Assembly (NCBI GenBank): GCA_030644725.1
Contig: CP130629.1
Span: forward strand, 1,109,572 to 1,173,571
DNA length: 64,000 bases
Reading direction: 5' to 3'
From: Candidatus Electrothrix communis
GTDB lineage: Bacteria > Desulfobacterota > Desulfobulbia > Desulfobulbales > Desulfobulbaceae
Part shown: piece after piece, positions 52,439 to 61,501 of the stretch
Layout: the number at the start of each line of letters is the position of its first letter
Numbering within the stretch: position 1 is the stretch's first letter
Notes under the pieces: model-generated
Told to the model about the DNA's origin: nothing
The model's input: the letters and a program-made list of their open reading frames with translations, nothing else
The model's database searches: none
Program-made: the position numbers and the translations under genes

Positions 52439-53557
52439 ATGATAGAACAACTTGAAATCAAGAATTTCAGAGGCTTCTCTGAATACAAGATTGAGGATAT
52501 CGGGCAGGTCAACCTGCTGGTTGGCACGAATAACTGCGGAAAGACTTCAATTCTAGAAGCTATCCAGCTGGTTAAAGCCCAAGGGAATCTATATGATATT
52601 TTTTCTGTTCTTTCCCGAAGAGGGGAACTGAAATATGAAAGTGAAATAGGGCGTTACGGAACAGCTGAGTTGCGCAGATTGTTTCACGGTTTTCAGGTAA
52701 AGCAAGATTTCGAGTTTACTATTCTCTGTCTTGACACCAAACAACGGAATGAAATATTGTCTGGTTCGATCGAATGTGTTGCTCATCAATCAAAATTAAC
52801 AGAAAAGATTCCTGATTTTTACACCCGTTTTCATGGATATGATGGCAACTCGTTGTTTAATGTGTCCTGGACAGATGGAGAAGAATGTATAGACAGGGAA
52901 GTTCCTGTCACTGATGATAACAGCTTATTGTATGAGTATATTAAAAGAACAAACTCGAAAGCAAACTCTTTAGAAAATGAGAATTTGAAGTTTGTCCCAA
53001 GCTCATCATTATCTCCAGAAAGCACAGTGTCATTATTTGAAGAAATCGTCCTTTCCCCGGACGAAGAGTCTGTTATAGAAGCATTGCAAATAATTGAACC
53101 CGACATTGCCCGCCTTGCCACAATTGGAGGAAGCAACTTGTCCTCTGGAGATTATACTCGTGGCGGCATTATCGTTAAAAGCAACAAATGGGAGGAAAGA
53201 ATCCCCATCGGAAGCTTTGGTGACGGCATATGGCGTTTACTTGGATTGACTCTCTCCCTTGTCGCAGCAAAAAATGGCACCCTGCTCATTGACGAAATCG
53301 ACACCGGCCTGCATCACACCGTCATGTCCAAAATGTGGAAGCTGATTTGTATAACCGCAAAAAAACTCAACGTGCAGGTCTTCGCTACCACCCACAGCAG
53401 CGACTGCTGGAAAACCCTGGCAGATAATGCCGTTGAAGACGAATTTGCCGACATGCCCATTCGCATCCACCGTATCAATAAAGATAAAAAGAGACCGGAG
53501 ACCTTTACCAATAAGGAAATGCACCTCGCCGTAGACCAGGAAATAGAGGTTCGCTAA
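52439..53557 (+). CDS. AAA15/21-family (OLD-like) ATPase
   Basis: 372 aa, RecF/OLD-type ATPase. N-terminal EQLEIKNFRGFSEYKIED, Walker A GTNNCGKT (29-36), Walker B LLIDEIDTGLHH (Asp285-Glu286 intact) and H-loop ATTHSSD. The ABC signature is weak. The stop is one base before the start of the TOPRIM gene. ATPase plus TOPRIM partner is the layout of class 2 OLD, Gabija and PARIS defence systems; this pair differs in its DUF3226-like partner. Confidence 0.88.
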   Translation: MIEQLEIKNFRGFSEYKIEDIGQVNLLVGTNNCGKTSILEAIQLVKAQGNLYDIFSVLSRRGELKYESEIGRYGTAELRRLFHGFQVKQDFEFTILCLDTKQRNEILSGSIECVAHQSKLTEKIPDFYTRFHGYDGNSLFNVSWTDGEECIDREVPVTDDNSLLYEYIKRTNSKANSLENENLKFVPSSSLSPESTVSLFEEIVLSPDEESVIEALQIIEPDIARLATIGGSNLSSGDYTRGGIIVKSNKWEERIPIGSFGDGIWRLLGLTLSLVAAKNGTLLIDEIDTGLHHTVMSKMWKLICITAKKLNVQVFATTHSSDCWKTLADNAVEDEFADMPIRIHRINKDKKRPETFTNKEMHLAVDQEIEVR

Positions 53558-53558
53558 C

Positions 53559-54245
53559 ATGGCGCGTCAACACGAAAAGGTACTCTTGGTTGAAGGAACG
53601 GAAGATCTGCGAGTTATTCCTGAGCTTGTTGAGGCAAATGGAATTCAGTGGGGCGACAAAGAAAAAGACTGGATTGTTCAGATTAAATCCATGAACGGTG
53701 TAGAAAAACTTTTGGATAAAGAACGAATCAATATCCAGCTGAAAGGGTCTGTTTAAAAAATTTTGGGCATCATTCTTGATGCCGATGATGAGCCTGCTAA
53801 CCGTTGGCAAAGCATCCGTAACTGCCTGCTTGAAAGATATCCAGATATCCCTGAAGAATTGCCTGCAACCGGCTTAATTCATACCAGTCCTCAAGAAGAT
53901 GTCAAAATCGGGGTATGGATGATGCCCGATAATAGAGAACGAGGCATGCTGGAAACCTTTCTCCAGTTCCTCCTGCCCGAGAACGACAAAGATCTCTGGG
54001 CGTTTGCCGAGCAGAGTTGCAGGCAGGCCGCCAACTGCGGAGCGCCTTACAAAGAAGCCCATCTGGACAAAGCCAAAATACACACCTGGCTGGCCTGACA
54101 AAACCCGCCGGGAAGACAGTTGCATAATGCGATCATGGAACGCATCCTCACCCCTGCCTCGCCACAGGCGGATCCTTTTATGCGGTGGTTTGAGGAATTG
54201 TTCGAGGTCGTAACAACAGCCGAAGCCAGAGAACCGGCCAGCTAA
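53559..54245 (+). pseudogene. TOPRIM protein (DUF3226-like) with two in-frame stops
   Basis: One uninterrupted frame of 229 codons contains TAA at 53754-53756 and TGA at 54096-54098, and ends with TAA at 54243-54245, one base before the right repeat. The N-terminal VLLVEGTEDLRVIPELVEAN holds the TOPRIM Glu, and GIILDADDEPANRW just after the first stop holds the Asp-x-Asp. The second stop interrupts IHTWLA-stop-QNPPGRQL, where this family usually has Trp, so TGG to TGA is likely. Frame is otherwise kept to the end (FMRWFEELFEV), so the damage is recent or the codons are read through. Confidence 0.75.
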
Positions 54246-54246
54246 A

Positions 54247-54278
54247 AATGAGGAGTCTAAGGCGCGGTTGATGAAGTT
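54247..54278 (+). repeat. right 32-bp direct repeat (attR-like)
   Basis: Second copy of the valS 3'-end sequence, in frame to read NEESKARLMKLG then TAA, and directly followed by the terminator. It starts one base after the TOPRIM gene stop. Confidence 0.9.
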
Positions 54279-54295
54279 AGGCTAATCACAAAAGG

Positions 54296-54324
54296 AAGGG
54301 GGCAGACGTAAAGCCTGCCCCCTT
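54296..54324 (+). terminator. intrinsic terminator, probably the original valS terminator
   Basis: AAGGGGGCAG (54296-54305) pairs perfectly with CTGCCCCCTT (54315-54324), followed by GTTTAAC. The 10-bp GC-rich stem lies 18 bp after the second repeat. Confidence 0.85.
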
Positions 54325-54357
54325 GTTTAACAGAGGTCTGTGTGCGTTTCTATCTCA

Positions 54358-54567
54358 TTACTCACGTCCCAAGGCCTCTGCTCGTTCTTGCTCATACCTC
54401 TCGTAGGGCATAGTAGCCTCCTCTAGGCACTCTTCACGCTCTTGCCCGCGCAGCGACTCGCACGCATCAATTCGTCCATTTTCCATTACCTCGTACCATA
54501 TTGAGGAGCAGCCTGAGATATGCAGAACAAGCAACAGGCCCAGAGCGCTTAGTTTGTTGATTTTCAT
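54358..54567 (-). CDS. small lipoprotein
   Basis: 69 aa with a lipoprotein signal (LSALGLLLVLHISGCSS) and a short acidic, Glu/Arg-rich mature part (CESLRGQEREECLEEATMPY with two Cys). Small lipoproteins of this size are often stress- or envelope-linked. The ribosome site is weak. It lies 22 bp downstream of the DUF4197 gene on the same strand. Confidence 0.65.
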   Translation of the reverse strand: MKINKLSALGLLLVLHISGCSSIWYEVMENGRIDACESLRGQEREECLEEATMPYERYEQERAEALGRE

Positions 54568-54589
54568 AATAAGATATACCTAGGCGTTG

Positions 54590-55345
54590 TTACTTAATAC
54601 CAAAAACTTTTTTCAATAATGCTGTCGTCTGCCTTGCGGGATCTTTACGAATACTCGCCTCTTCTTTTGCTACGTAGAAGAATATTCCTTCCAGCCCTTT
54701 TTGAATGACATGTTCTGTTAAATTTGTCTTTACATCAGGCATAAATGGCAAAGTGTTATATTGACCGATAACTTGATCATACGCTTTAATTGCCCCTACC
54801 TGTGACAGCGTATTTGCAACTATAGGTTGCATTTCTTTTTTTAAAGGCGGGGACATTTTGCTCTGGAAAAAATTTGTTGCCGAATTTTCAGGTCCTTCAT
54901 AAATTTTCATTATGTCTTCAAAGGTCATGTCGTTGATTGCTTGAAAAAAGTGTTGTTTGGCTTTTTGTGTCGCTGACTCTGCTGCTCGGTTCAACTTTAA
55001 TTCTAGCTCATCAGATAGTTGAGACATTCCCACCTGAGATAACAACGTTTTTATTGTCTTGAGCTCTTCCGGCAAAGGTATATGAATAGATGGGTCGGCA
55101 TTGAAACCATCCTTGGTACCCAGTTTGCTCACTACATTTTCAGTCCCAATATGAAGTGCTTGTTTAAAAGCCTCTCCGATCTCATCATCGTTCGTTATAT
55201 TTAATGATTTTCCCTCTGTTCCCTGATTCAAGTTATTTAAAATATTAACCCCGTTATCCAACCAAGAGCCTTCTGCATAAACTTGACTTGGTAACCATGA
55301 AAATATAATCCCTGCAGCACCCATGATAATTAAAGCGTTTTTCAT
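54590..55345 (-). CDS. DUF4197 exported protein
   Basis: 251 aa from the ATG at 55345, 6 bases after AAGGAG; a longer frame to 55444 has no ribosome site. A signal peptide (IIMGAAGIIFSWLPSQVYA) is followed by the DUF4197 region: EAFKQALHIGTENVVSKLG, PLPEELKTIKTLLSQVGMSQ, MTFEDIMKIYEGPENSATNF and a C-terminal GLEGIFFYVAKEEASIRKDP. The function of DUF4197 is unknown. Probably periplasmic and co-transcribed with the downstream lipoprotein. Confidence 0.88.
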   Translation of the reverse strand: MKNALIIMGAAGIIFSWLPSQVYAEGSWLDNGVNILNNLNQGTEGKSLNITNDDEIGEAFKQALHIGTENVVSKLGTKDGFNADPSIHIPLPEELKTIKTLLSQVGMSQLSDELELKLNRAAESATQKAKQHFFQAINDMTFEDIMKIYEGPENSATNFFQSKMSPPLKKEMQPIVANTLSQVGAIKAYDQVIGQYNTLPFMPDVKTNLTEHVIQKGLEGIFFYVAKEEASIRKDPARQTTALLKKVFGIK

Positions 55346-55638
55346 ATGAGACTCCTTAAGAAGGTAATATTTTTTTGTATAGCTGTGCAGTAACTTTAAG
55401 TTATTGTATACAATTAAGATCAGTTTGCCAATAATTACTACCAAACAAAATAGCTACCTGTTGAAATGCAGAAATGTGAGCCATTTCATTTTTTATTTGG
55501 CTCATGTTGTGTTTCAGGGTCTTGTTTTGGCATTGGAAGATAAAAAGGAACGCCAAATATTTAAAATTAAAAGCAATATTCTCGGGGGCGCGCACGGTTT
55601 GCGTAATGATTCTTGTTTCGTAAAATCAATTAGTTATC

Positions 55639-55944
55639 ATGGCAGGGATAAAAAAGACCCCAGAACCCAACATGAGCCAACCAGAAGTGGATGAGAAAGT
55701 ATTCGTTGGGAACGAGGCGGGATTGGGTGATTACCGAGACAGAGACCTGTTAAGTTGTGCAGAGGCTCTCGCAGGTTTCATAGGGGGGCAAGGGAGTTAT
55801 AAAAAAACAAACTCCCCGTTTCAACGCGAGATTGCAGGGGAAAAGCAAGCCTTCGCCCTCTGGGCAGCAAAGGCTGAGCAAATCAATTATGCTCTCGGGT
55901 GGTATGAAAAACAATCTCCGGAAAAAGCTCAGCAGTATGATTGA
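55639..55944 (+). CDS. doubtful 101-aa ORF overlapping prfC
   Basis: Hydrophilic protein ([40 protein letters not shown]) without a ribosome site, overlapping the end of prfC by 62 bp on the opposite strand. The N-terminal two thirds lies outside prfC, so it could be real or a remnant. No family is recognised. The region 55346-55638 before it has no gene. Confidence 0.35.
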   Translation: MAGIKKTPEPNMSQPEVDEKVFVGNEAGLGDYRDRDLLSCAEALAGFIGGQGSYKKTNSPFQREIAGEKQAFALWAAKAEQINYALGWYEKQSPEKAQQYD

Positions 55945-57472
55945 GCCGCCATTGCCCGTCCGCCATAAAGGCCAGGTGTCCTTCCGCATCATGGGCCAGA
56001 TTACCCTGATTCTTGGCCTCAAAGGCCTTGAGTTTTTTCGGATCATCACAGGTAACCCAACGGGCTAGGCTATACTGAACCATCTCATAGATGGCGTCCA
56101 CATTGTACTCCGCCTTAAGCCGGGCCATCGTCACCTCGAACTGAAGCACACCCACGGCCCCGAGAATATAATCACTGCCCATAACAGGGCGGAACATCTG
56201 CACAGCCCCCTCTTCCGCCATCTGCACCAAGCCCTTATGGAGCTGCTTGGTTTTGAGCGGATTTTTTAAGAGCACCCGCCGGAAATGCTCAGGCGCGAAG
56301 TTGGGGATACCGGTGAATTTAAGAAGTTCCTTATCGGAAAAGGTATCGCCGATCTTAATGGTGCCGTGGTTATGGATCCCAATGATATCTCCAGGATAGG
56401 CCTCATCCACACTGGCCCTGTTCTGGGCCATGAAAACTGTGGCCTTGCTCAGATTGACCTCTTTACCCAGGCGATGATGCTTGACCCGCATCCCACGGGT
56501 AAACTTGCCGGAGCAGATACGAAAAAAGGCGATCCGGTCACGATGGGCCGGGTCCATATTGGCCTGGATCTTAAAGGTAAAGCCGCTAAAGGCCTCCTCA
56601 TCAGGAGCGACCTCACGAGTAAGAGCGGCACGGGGGCCAGGAGGTGGTGAGAGCTCGATAAAATTATCCAACAGCTCTTTGACCCCGAAATTATTAATTG
56701 CACTGCCGAAGAACACCGGCGTCTGCCCTGCCTTAATATAATCCTCATAGTCAAAGGGATTGGCTGCTCCGTGCAATAACTCGATATCCTCCCGCAGCTG
56801 GTCAGCATCCGGCTTACCCAGCAGCTCGTCCAAGCGGGGATCATCCAGCCCCTTGACGGTGATGCGATCCTCGGGACGGGTCTCCTGACTCGGGGTGAAA
56901 AGACTGAGCTCATTGCGATGAAGATCGTACACGCCCTTGAACCTTTTTCCCATACCGATGGGCCAGGACAGAGGCGCACATTCGATCTGGAGTTTCTCCT
57001 CAATATCAGCAAGAATATCAAGCGGGTCCATGCCGTCCCGATCCAGTTTATTGATAAAGGTGATGATAGGGGTATTGCGCATCCGACAGACCTCCATCAG
57101 CTTGGTGGTCTGGGCCTCCACGCCCTTGGCCGAATCAATCACCATCAGGGCCGAGTCCACAGCGGTCAGCACCCGATAGGTATCTTCGGAAAAATCCTGA
57201 TGACCTGGTGTGTCCAGCAGGTTGATCTCAAAATCCCGGTAATTGAACTTCATCACCGAGGTAGTGACCGAGATACCGCGTTCCTGCTCAATAGACATCC
57301 AGTCGCTGGTGGCATGGTTGGCGGTTTTGCGGGATTTCACCGCGCCCGCCATTTTGATAGCCCCGCCAAAGAGAAGGAGTTTTTCGGTCAGGGTGGTTTT
57401 GCCTGCATCCGGATGGCTGATAATGCCAAAGGTGCGCCGTTTTTCTATTTCTCTTTTCAGCTTACTGCTCAC
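55883..57472 (-). CDS. prfC: peptide chain release factor 3
   Basis: GTPase that recycles RF1/RF2 after termination. 529 aa. Motifs: [15 protein letters not shown] (G1), [15 protein letters not shown] (G2), [14 protein letters not shown] (G3), FINKLDRD (G4), and the RF3 C-terminal domain ([19 protein letters not shown]-like, [17 protein letters not shown]). The divergent upstream space (57473-57774) holds no gene. Confidence 0.97.
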   Translation of the reverse strand: MSSKLKREIEKRRTFGIISHPDAGKTTLTEKLLLFGGAIKMAGAVKSRKTANHATSDWMSIEQERGISVTTSVMKFNYRDFEINLLDTPGHQDFSEDTYRVLTAVDSALMVIDSAKGVEAQTTKLMEVCRMRNTPIITFINKLDRDGMDPLDILADIEEKLQIECAPLSWPIGMGKRFKGVYDLHRNELSLFTPSQETRPEDRITVKGLDDPRLDELLGKPDADQLREDIELLHGAANPFDYEDYIKAGQTPVFFGSAINNFGVKELLDNFIELSPPPGPRAALTREVAPDEEAFSGFTFKIQANMDPAHRDRIAFFRICSGKFTRGMRVKHHRLGKEVNLSKATVFMAQNRASVDEAYPGDIIGIHNHGTIKIGDTFSDKELLKFTGIPNFAPEHFRRVLLKNPLKTKQLHKGLVQMAEEGAVQMFRPVMGSDYILGAVGVLQFEVTMARLKAEYNVDAIYEMVQYSLARWVTCDDPKKLKAFEAKNQGNLAHDAEGHLAFMADGQWRLNHTAELFPEIVFHTTREHN

Positions 57473-57774
57473 AAGGGTACCTTTATCGGCTTGACCGATG
57501 GTTAGGATTATGGGTACATTTTTTCAAGAGCGCTTTTCCTCTCCGCTCCGTATTCAACGGAACTGATGAATGAGGACAGAAGGGGAAACTCGCTCTGCTT
57601 TCTTTGGCAGGCAAAATACCGCCTTTTACTCTTTTATGCAAGAATCGGTCAACGGTAAGCAGATTTTCAGGAGAAGGTTTGGGCCGATATGCAAAAAATT
57701 CCCGTCAGGAAATCCCATCTGGAATTCCCTCTGGCGAAACCAAAACCTACAGCGATCTGCTCGAATGAGAACAA

Positions 57775-57820
57775 AAAAAGGGCTCAGGCATCTGCTCGCG
57801 CAGACATCCGAACCCTTTTT
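57775..57820 (-). terminator. intrinsic terminator of the glutamate synthase operon
   Basis: AAAAAGGG (57775-57782) pairs with CCCTTTTT (57813-57820), with further inner pairs (TCTGC/GCAGA). A poly-T end exists on either strand; it sits 28 bp after the minus-strand glt stop. Confidence 0.75.
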
Positions 57821-57847
57821 ATTCGTCAAACCTGAAGTCGCTCAGGT

Positions 57848-60205
57848 TTAAAACGGTCGCATAGTCCAGATACCGCAGGGGCAGGTATCAGCACAAAACC
57901 CGCAGGCGATGCACTTGCTGCCATCAGACACATACTCAAAGCTGACCTCTTCGGAGCTATTCGCCACCACTTCTCGTCGAGAGATGGCATGGGTCGGACA
58001 GATGGTCTCGCAGAGATGGCAGTCACGACAGGAACCACAACTCAGGCAACGGGCCGCCTGCTGATTCTCTGTATCACCCTTTTCTTCTGCCGGGTCATAA
58101 TGGGCAATGGTCAGGGCTTCATATTGAATCAGCTTCTGGGCAAAGGGCTTCCACTCTTTTCCGCTGAGGACAGAGGCAAGGTACTCTGCTGTCCGCTTAG
58201 CCGCACCCAAGGCATTGGTGGCCAAGCCAGGGCGCTCAACATCGCCGACAGCGAGAATCTTCTCGTCACTGGTCCGACCAGCATCATCAGTCTTGACCCA
58301 GGAACCACCAGCAATATTGACCACCTCAACGCTCTCAGGCAGGAAGGGCAGGCTGGGCACATCACCGATGGAAATAATCACAGTCTGGGCCGGGATCAGC
58401 TCATCCTTATCCGTGACTAGCCCCTCTTTGGTGACTTCCTTGGTCATGACCGGCCACTTAAAGATCGCGCCCAAGGCCTCAGCAGCATCGCGCTCTTTAC
58501 CAAAGGCCAAAGGCTTCTGGATGTCAACCAGGGTCACTTCTTCAGCACCGAGACGGTAGCATTCCGCTGCCACGTCACAGCCCACATTACCAGCACCGAT
58601 AACCACCACCTGCTTGCCGGTTTCCATGGGCGAATCACTCTTAGCCGCCTTCAGATAATCCAGGGCCGGGACAACCAGCTCATGACCGGTAAAGGGGATG
58701 GTCTTCGGCTGATGAGTACCAACGGCAACAATAACATAATCGTATGCCTGCTTCAGCTCTTCCATCTTTTCCGTGGTCATTTCCACGCCGAGGCTGACCG
58801 TGATGAGCTCATTCTTCAGAAAACGCTCAACCTCCATCTGCCAAACCGCCTTGGTCATGCGTTCCCAGGGAATGGTCTGGGCCAGCTTACCGCCCAGTTC
58901 TCCACCCCGTTCGAAAATATGGGCCTCAATGCCAGCCAGAGCTAGATGCCAAGCAGCACCCATACCTGCCGGACCGCCGCCGATAATGGCGACCTTATGA
59001 CCGGTAGCAGGCTTACACTTGGGCGGATCAACATTATGCACCGCCTGTCCAAGCACGGCAACATCAATGGAATAATCCACCTTTTTGCGGGAGCAGTTCT
59101 GGATGCAGAGGTTGGGACAGATGGTTCCGCAGACTGAAGCCGGTAAGGGCGTATAGCGGAGCAGCATCTCATAGGCTTCGTCATTCTTGCCTTCACGAAT
59201 CATGCGCAGCCGATCAATGGTCGGGATATGCATGGGGCAGTAATAGGTGCAGGGCGCGGCAGAATCACGGTTTACCCAGTAAGGGCTCCGTCGCCGCAAC
59301 TCACCGCTTTCCACCACCCCGATGAGGGAACGATCCAAGCCCGGAGCCAAATCGCGCAGGGGATCACCACCACCAAAGCCGTTATTCCAGATACGGGCCG
59401 CGAACTCGGACATGGACATGGGACCGGAGAACATCAGTGCCCGCTCCTGAGCAGTTACTGCGGTGAGCAGATTCCACTCATCCCGGTTACTCAAGGTCTC
59501 TAGGAGTTCCGAGCGACCAATGGCCTCCAGATAACCTGGTAAGCGATCCATGAGCCACTGCCATTCCTCATCAGAGGGCTTGGTCAATTTTGCATTCTTC
59601 CGGGAGTAGCTGTCATCGGTCTTGCCGCGAAAATAGACCTGGCCGCCGACCATACCTACGCAGGGACGATAGCCCAGGACATTGTCCGGGTTCTTGGCCT
59701 CTTGACCACAGACAACCGCAATACCGCCGCAGTTGAACTCGGCAAAGGTATCACCCACAGAGCCCAGGACCCACATCTCGGGCTTCTCGTATTCCGGGTT
59801 CCACTTGGTCATGGTCAGGCCGCGAGCACCGATTGAACCGCCGATCATCACCCGACCACCGGCCATAGCGTTGCAGATTCCGTTGGTGGCATCGCCTTTG
59901 ACGATGACGTCCGCACCGATGTTGAGGTAGCCCACGTCGTCCGAGGCTGAGCCTTCGCAGATGATCGTGGAACCGGCCATGCCCATACAGCCCACCCGTT
60001 GTCCTACCGGGCCTGAGATACGGATGGTCAAAGGACGCTCTACATTCCCCAGTCGCAGGCCGATATTATGCTGCCCAAAGGACTCCAGAATCAATTCGTC
60101 GGCATCAGCGGCTGCACCGCGTACCTCTTCTTCGAAAATTTTGGAGGTCAGGCGCAGGCCCTTTGCATCTTTGCCGCTTACTGTTATTATTTTTTGCTCA
60201 CTCAT
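57848..60205 (-). CDS. glutamate synthase GXGXG domain fused to GltD-like oxidoreductase
   Basis: 785 aa with three parts. Residues 1-~270 are the GXGXG beta-helix of the large subunit (IGGSIGARGL and related turns). Residues ~318-600 form a GltD-type FAD/NAD(P) reductase with Fe-S Cys (CTYYCPMH, CGTICPNLCIQNC), FAD site GGGPAG (409-414) and NAD site VVIGAGNVG. The C-terminus has two ferredoxin-like clusters (CLSCGSCRDCHLC, CIACGFCADTCPCG). With GltB1 and GltB2 upstream it completes a split archaeal-type glutamate synthase, which makes glutamate from 2-oxoglutarate and glutamine. The electron donor may be NAD(P)H or ferredoxin. Confidence 0.92.
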   Translation of the reverse strand: MSEQKIITVSGKDAKGLRLTSKIFEEEVRGAAADADELILESFGQHNIGLRLGNVERPLTIRISGPVGQRVGCMGMAGSTIICEGSASDDVGYLNIGADVIVKGDATNGICNAMAGGRVMIGGSIGARGLTMTKWNPEYEKPEMWVLGSVGDTFAEFNCGGIAVVCGQEAKNPDNVLGYRPCVGMVGGQVYFRGKTDDSYSRKNAKLTKPSDEEWQWLMDRLPGYLEAIGRSELLETLSNRDEWNLLTAVTAQERALMFSGPMSMSEFAARIWNNGFGGGDPLRDLAPGLDRSLIGVVESGELRRRSPYWVNRDSAAPCTYYCPMHIPTIDRLRMIREGKNDEAYEMLLRYTPLPASVCGTICPNLCIQNCSRKKVDYSIDVAVLGQAVHNVDPPKCKPATGHKVAIIGGGPAGMGAAWHLALAGIEAHIFERGGELGGKLAQTIPWERMTKAVWQMEVERFLKNELITVSLGVEMTTEKMEELKQAYDYVIVAVGTHQPKTIPFTGHELVVPALDYLKAAKSDSPMETGKQVVVIGAGNVGCDVAAECYRLGAEEVTLVDIQKPLAFGKERDAAEALGAIFKWPVMTKEVTKEGLVTDKDELIPAQTVIISIGDVPSLPFLPESVEVVNIAGGSWVKTDDAGRTSDEKILAVGDVERPGLATNALGAAKRTAEYLASVLSGKEWKPFAQKLIQYEALTIAHYDPAEEKGDTENQQAARCLSCGSCRDCHLCETICPTHAISRREVVANSSEEVSFEYVSDGSKCIACGFCADTCPCGIWTMRPF

Positions 60206-60215
60206 AGGTATAAAA

Positions 60216-60938
60216 TCAGTGATTATGGGCAGCCTGCCCTTGTATCTGGTTTTCTTTCATTATATTGATAATTTTCTCATCCAAGCAGGAACGAAGAAAA
60301 TTGTTCATCGCGTCCTGATCCCCGGTTGTGTAAAAATCAAGCATCAGCCGGTTGAATTCTAATTGTCGCTTTGCCGGAAGATTGATCGCCGGATAGCCGT
60401 TGTGCAGCAGAAAACCGTTCATCATAAAACGACCCATCCGCTTGTTAACGTCATAAAAAAACTGACTCCGGGCCATCGTAAGAAAATAAAAGATGGCTCG
60501 ATCATACACGTCGGCAACCTGCTCTGCCTCTTCAATCATTCCGGTAAATAGCTCAGGTAACTCACCTGCCGGTGGCGGCATATACTCTGTTCCGGCTATC
60601 ATCACTCCACCAGAACGAAATTGCCCCCATTCTAAAGCATCTTCTTGGGCCGCGATCCCGTGCAGTGTACAAGCAATCTCAGCAGTAACAGAAAATTGGT
60701 CGTTTTTCACCAAGGCAAAGACTTCCTGCCAAGCATTGGACTGATTCAGGACAATCTGTTGTTCACTGAGCTTATGACCGCCAACGGTTATGCCGTCGAG
60801 CAGGGTCTGCACTTCGGGCAGCGTATAGTTGATGCCTTCAAGGTTGACCGCATCGCAGACCAATTCGGACAATTGCCGCTTGGCCAGCATTAATGCCTTG
60901 GCCTTGTTGGGCGGCATGTTCCAGCGGGAATCTTTCAT
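60216..60938 (-). CDS. Fic-fold protein lacking the catalytic histidine
   Basis: 240 aa. The Fic active loop normally reads HxFx(D/E)GNxRxxR; here it reads SQFFYDVNKRMGR, so the catalytic His is replaced (Gln) and the first Gly is Val, while Asn and both Arg are kept. The N-terminal part (CDAVNLEGINYTLPEVQTLL) resembles the Fic-family helix. It may be an inactive or altered AMP/phosphotransferase, or a regulator. It sits in the glt operon between the GltB2 gene and the GXGXG-GltD gene, 10 bp before the latter, on the same strand. Confidence 0.8.
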   Translation of the reverse strand: MKDSRWNMPPNKAKALMLAKRQLSELVCDAVNLEGINYTLPEVQTLLDGITVGGHKLSEQQIVLNQSNAWQEVFALVKNDQFSVTAEIACTLHGIAAQEDALEWGQFRSGGVMIAGTEYMPPPAGELPELFTGMIEEAEQVADVYDRAIFYFLTMARSQFFYDVNKRMGRFMMNGFLLHNGYPAINLPAKRQLEFNRLMLDFYTTGDQDAMNNFLRSCLDEKIINIMKENQIQGQAAHNH

Positions 60939-60969
60939 GAATTAACCACAGGTGGCGCAAAAATCGTCA

Positions 60970-61437
60970 TCAAGATGCTGACAGAAAAAGCCATTGTGAC
61001 AATTCATCTATTGACTTATTTTTATCTAAATTTTTATAACTTACTTTACAGTAACGAGCTGAATCTTTTTTGTATTTTGGAGGATCAGTAACGGTTTCTG
61101 AATATTTTTGCAGAGGAAGATAATTATAATTTAATAACAATCCATCATCAGTAATATCAAAAAAGACAACAACAACTCTGCCATCTTTATGCTCTAATAA
61201 GGATTTATGGATATCCCAATACTGGGCTTTCCCGTGATTCAATCTACTTTTAAGCTGTATAAATCGAACAATATTATCAACTTTTAATATGACATCGTAG
61301 CCAAAAGAATCTGTATGAACACGCAGTAATTCAAGTTTTCTCCCTGTTTTTGACAGAGACAGCATTAAATCAGAAAGAAATTTATACTCTACGACCTGTT
61401 CCTGATATTTTGTGTCTTGCGTAATAATATTGCCCAC
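60970..61437 (-). CDS. PD-(D/E)xK-like small protein of unknown function
   Basis: 155 aa. LLRVHTDSFGYDVILKVDNI followed by RFIQLKSRL gives Asp then Gln-x-Lys, the active-site pattern of small restriction-like nuclease domains. A hydrophobic strand (VVVVFFDITDDGLLLNY) follows, and the C-terminus has many Lys. No family can be named. It lies between the Fic gene and gltB2 and may form a unit with the Fic gene (31-bp gap). An inverted repeat stands upstream. Confidence 0.6.
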   Translation of the reverse strand: MGNIITQDTKYQEQVVEYKFLSDLMLSLSKTGRKLELLRVHTDSFGYDVILKVDNIVRFIQLKSRLNHGKAQYWDIHKSLLEHKDGRVVVVFFDITDDGLLLNYNYLPLQKYSETVTDPPKYKKDSARYCKVSYKNLDKNKSIDELSQWLFLSAS

Positions 61438-61454
61438 GCTATCTCCAATTATAT

Positions 61455-61494
61455 TTTACGTACACTACCTCATCAACAAAGTAGTGTACGTAAA
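61455..61494. repeat. 14-bp perfect inverted repeat with 12-base loop
   Basis: TTTACGTACACTAC and GTAGTGTACGTAAA lie between the gltB2 stop and the small nuclease-like gene. It could terminate the gltB2 message, act as an operator, or be an end of the inserted pair. Confidence 0.6.
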
Positions 61495-61501
61495 TCAAAC
61501 A

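Larger units (their letters stand above)
51368..54278 (+). mobile_element. 2.9-kb island inserted at the 3' end of valS
   Basis: The segment between the two 32-bp repeats carries three plus-strand accessory genes. After the second repeat the valS frame is completed (LG stop), and a strong terminator (54296-54324) follows within 20 bp, as expected for the original end of valS. This layout is what insertion with target duplication or site-specific integration would leave. No integrase or transposase lies inside, so the mover is unknown; a tandem duplication followed by loss is an alternative. Confidence 0.75.

Noticed and set aside
10819-54245. Genome-wide reassignment of TGA to Trp
   Set aside because: Two TGA codons fall at likely Trp sites, but many intact genes (hsdR, ptuA, nuoK, pyrE) end with TGA and Trp is TGG throughout, so these are local events.
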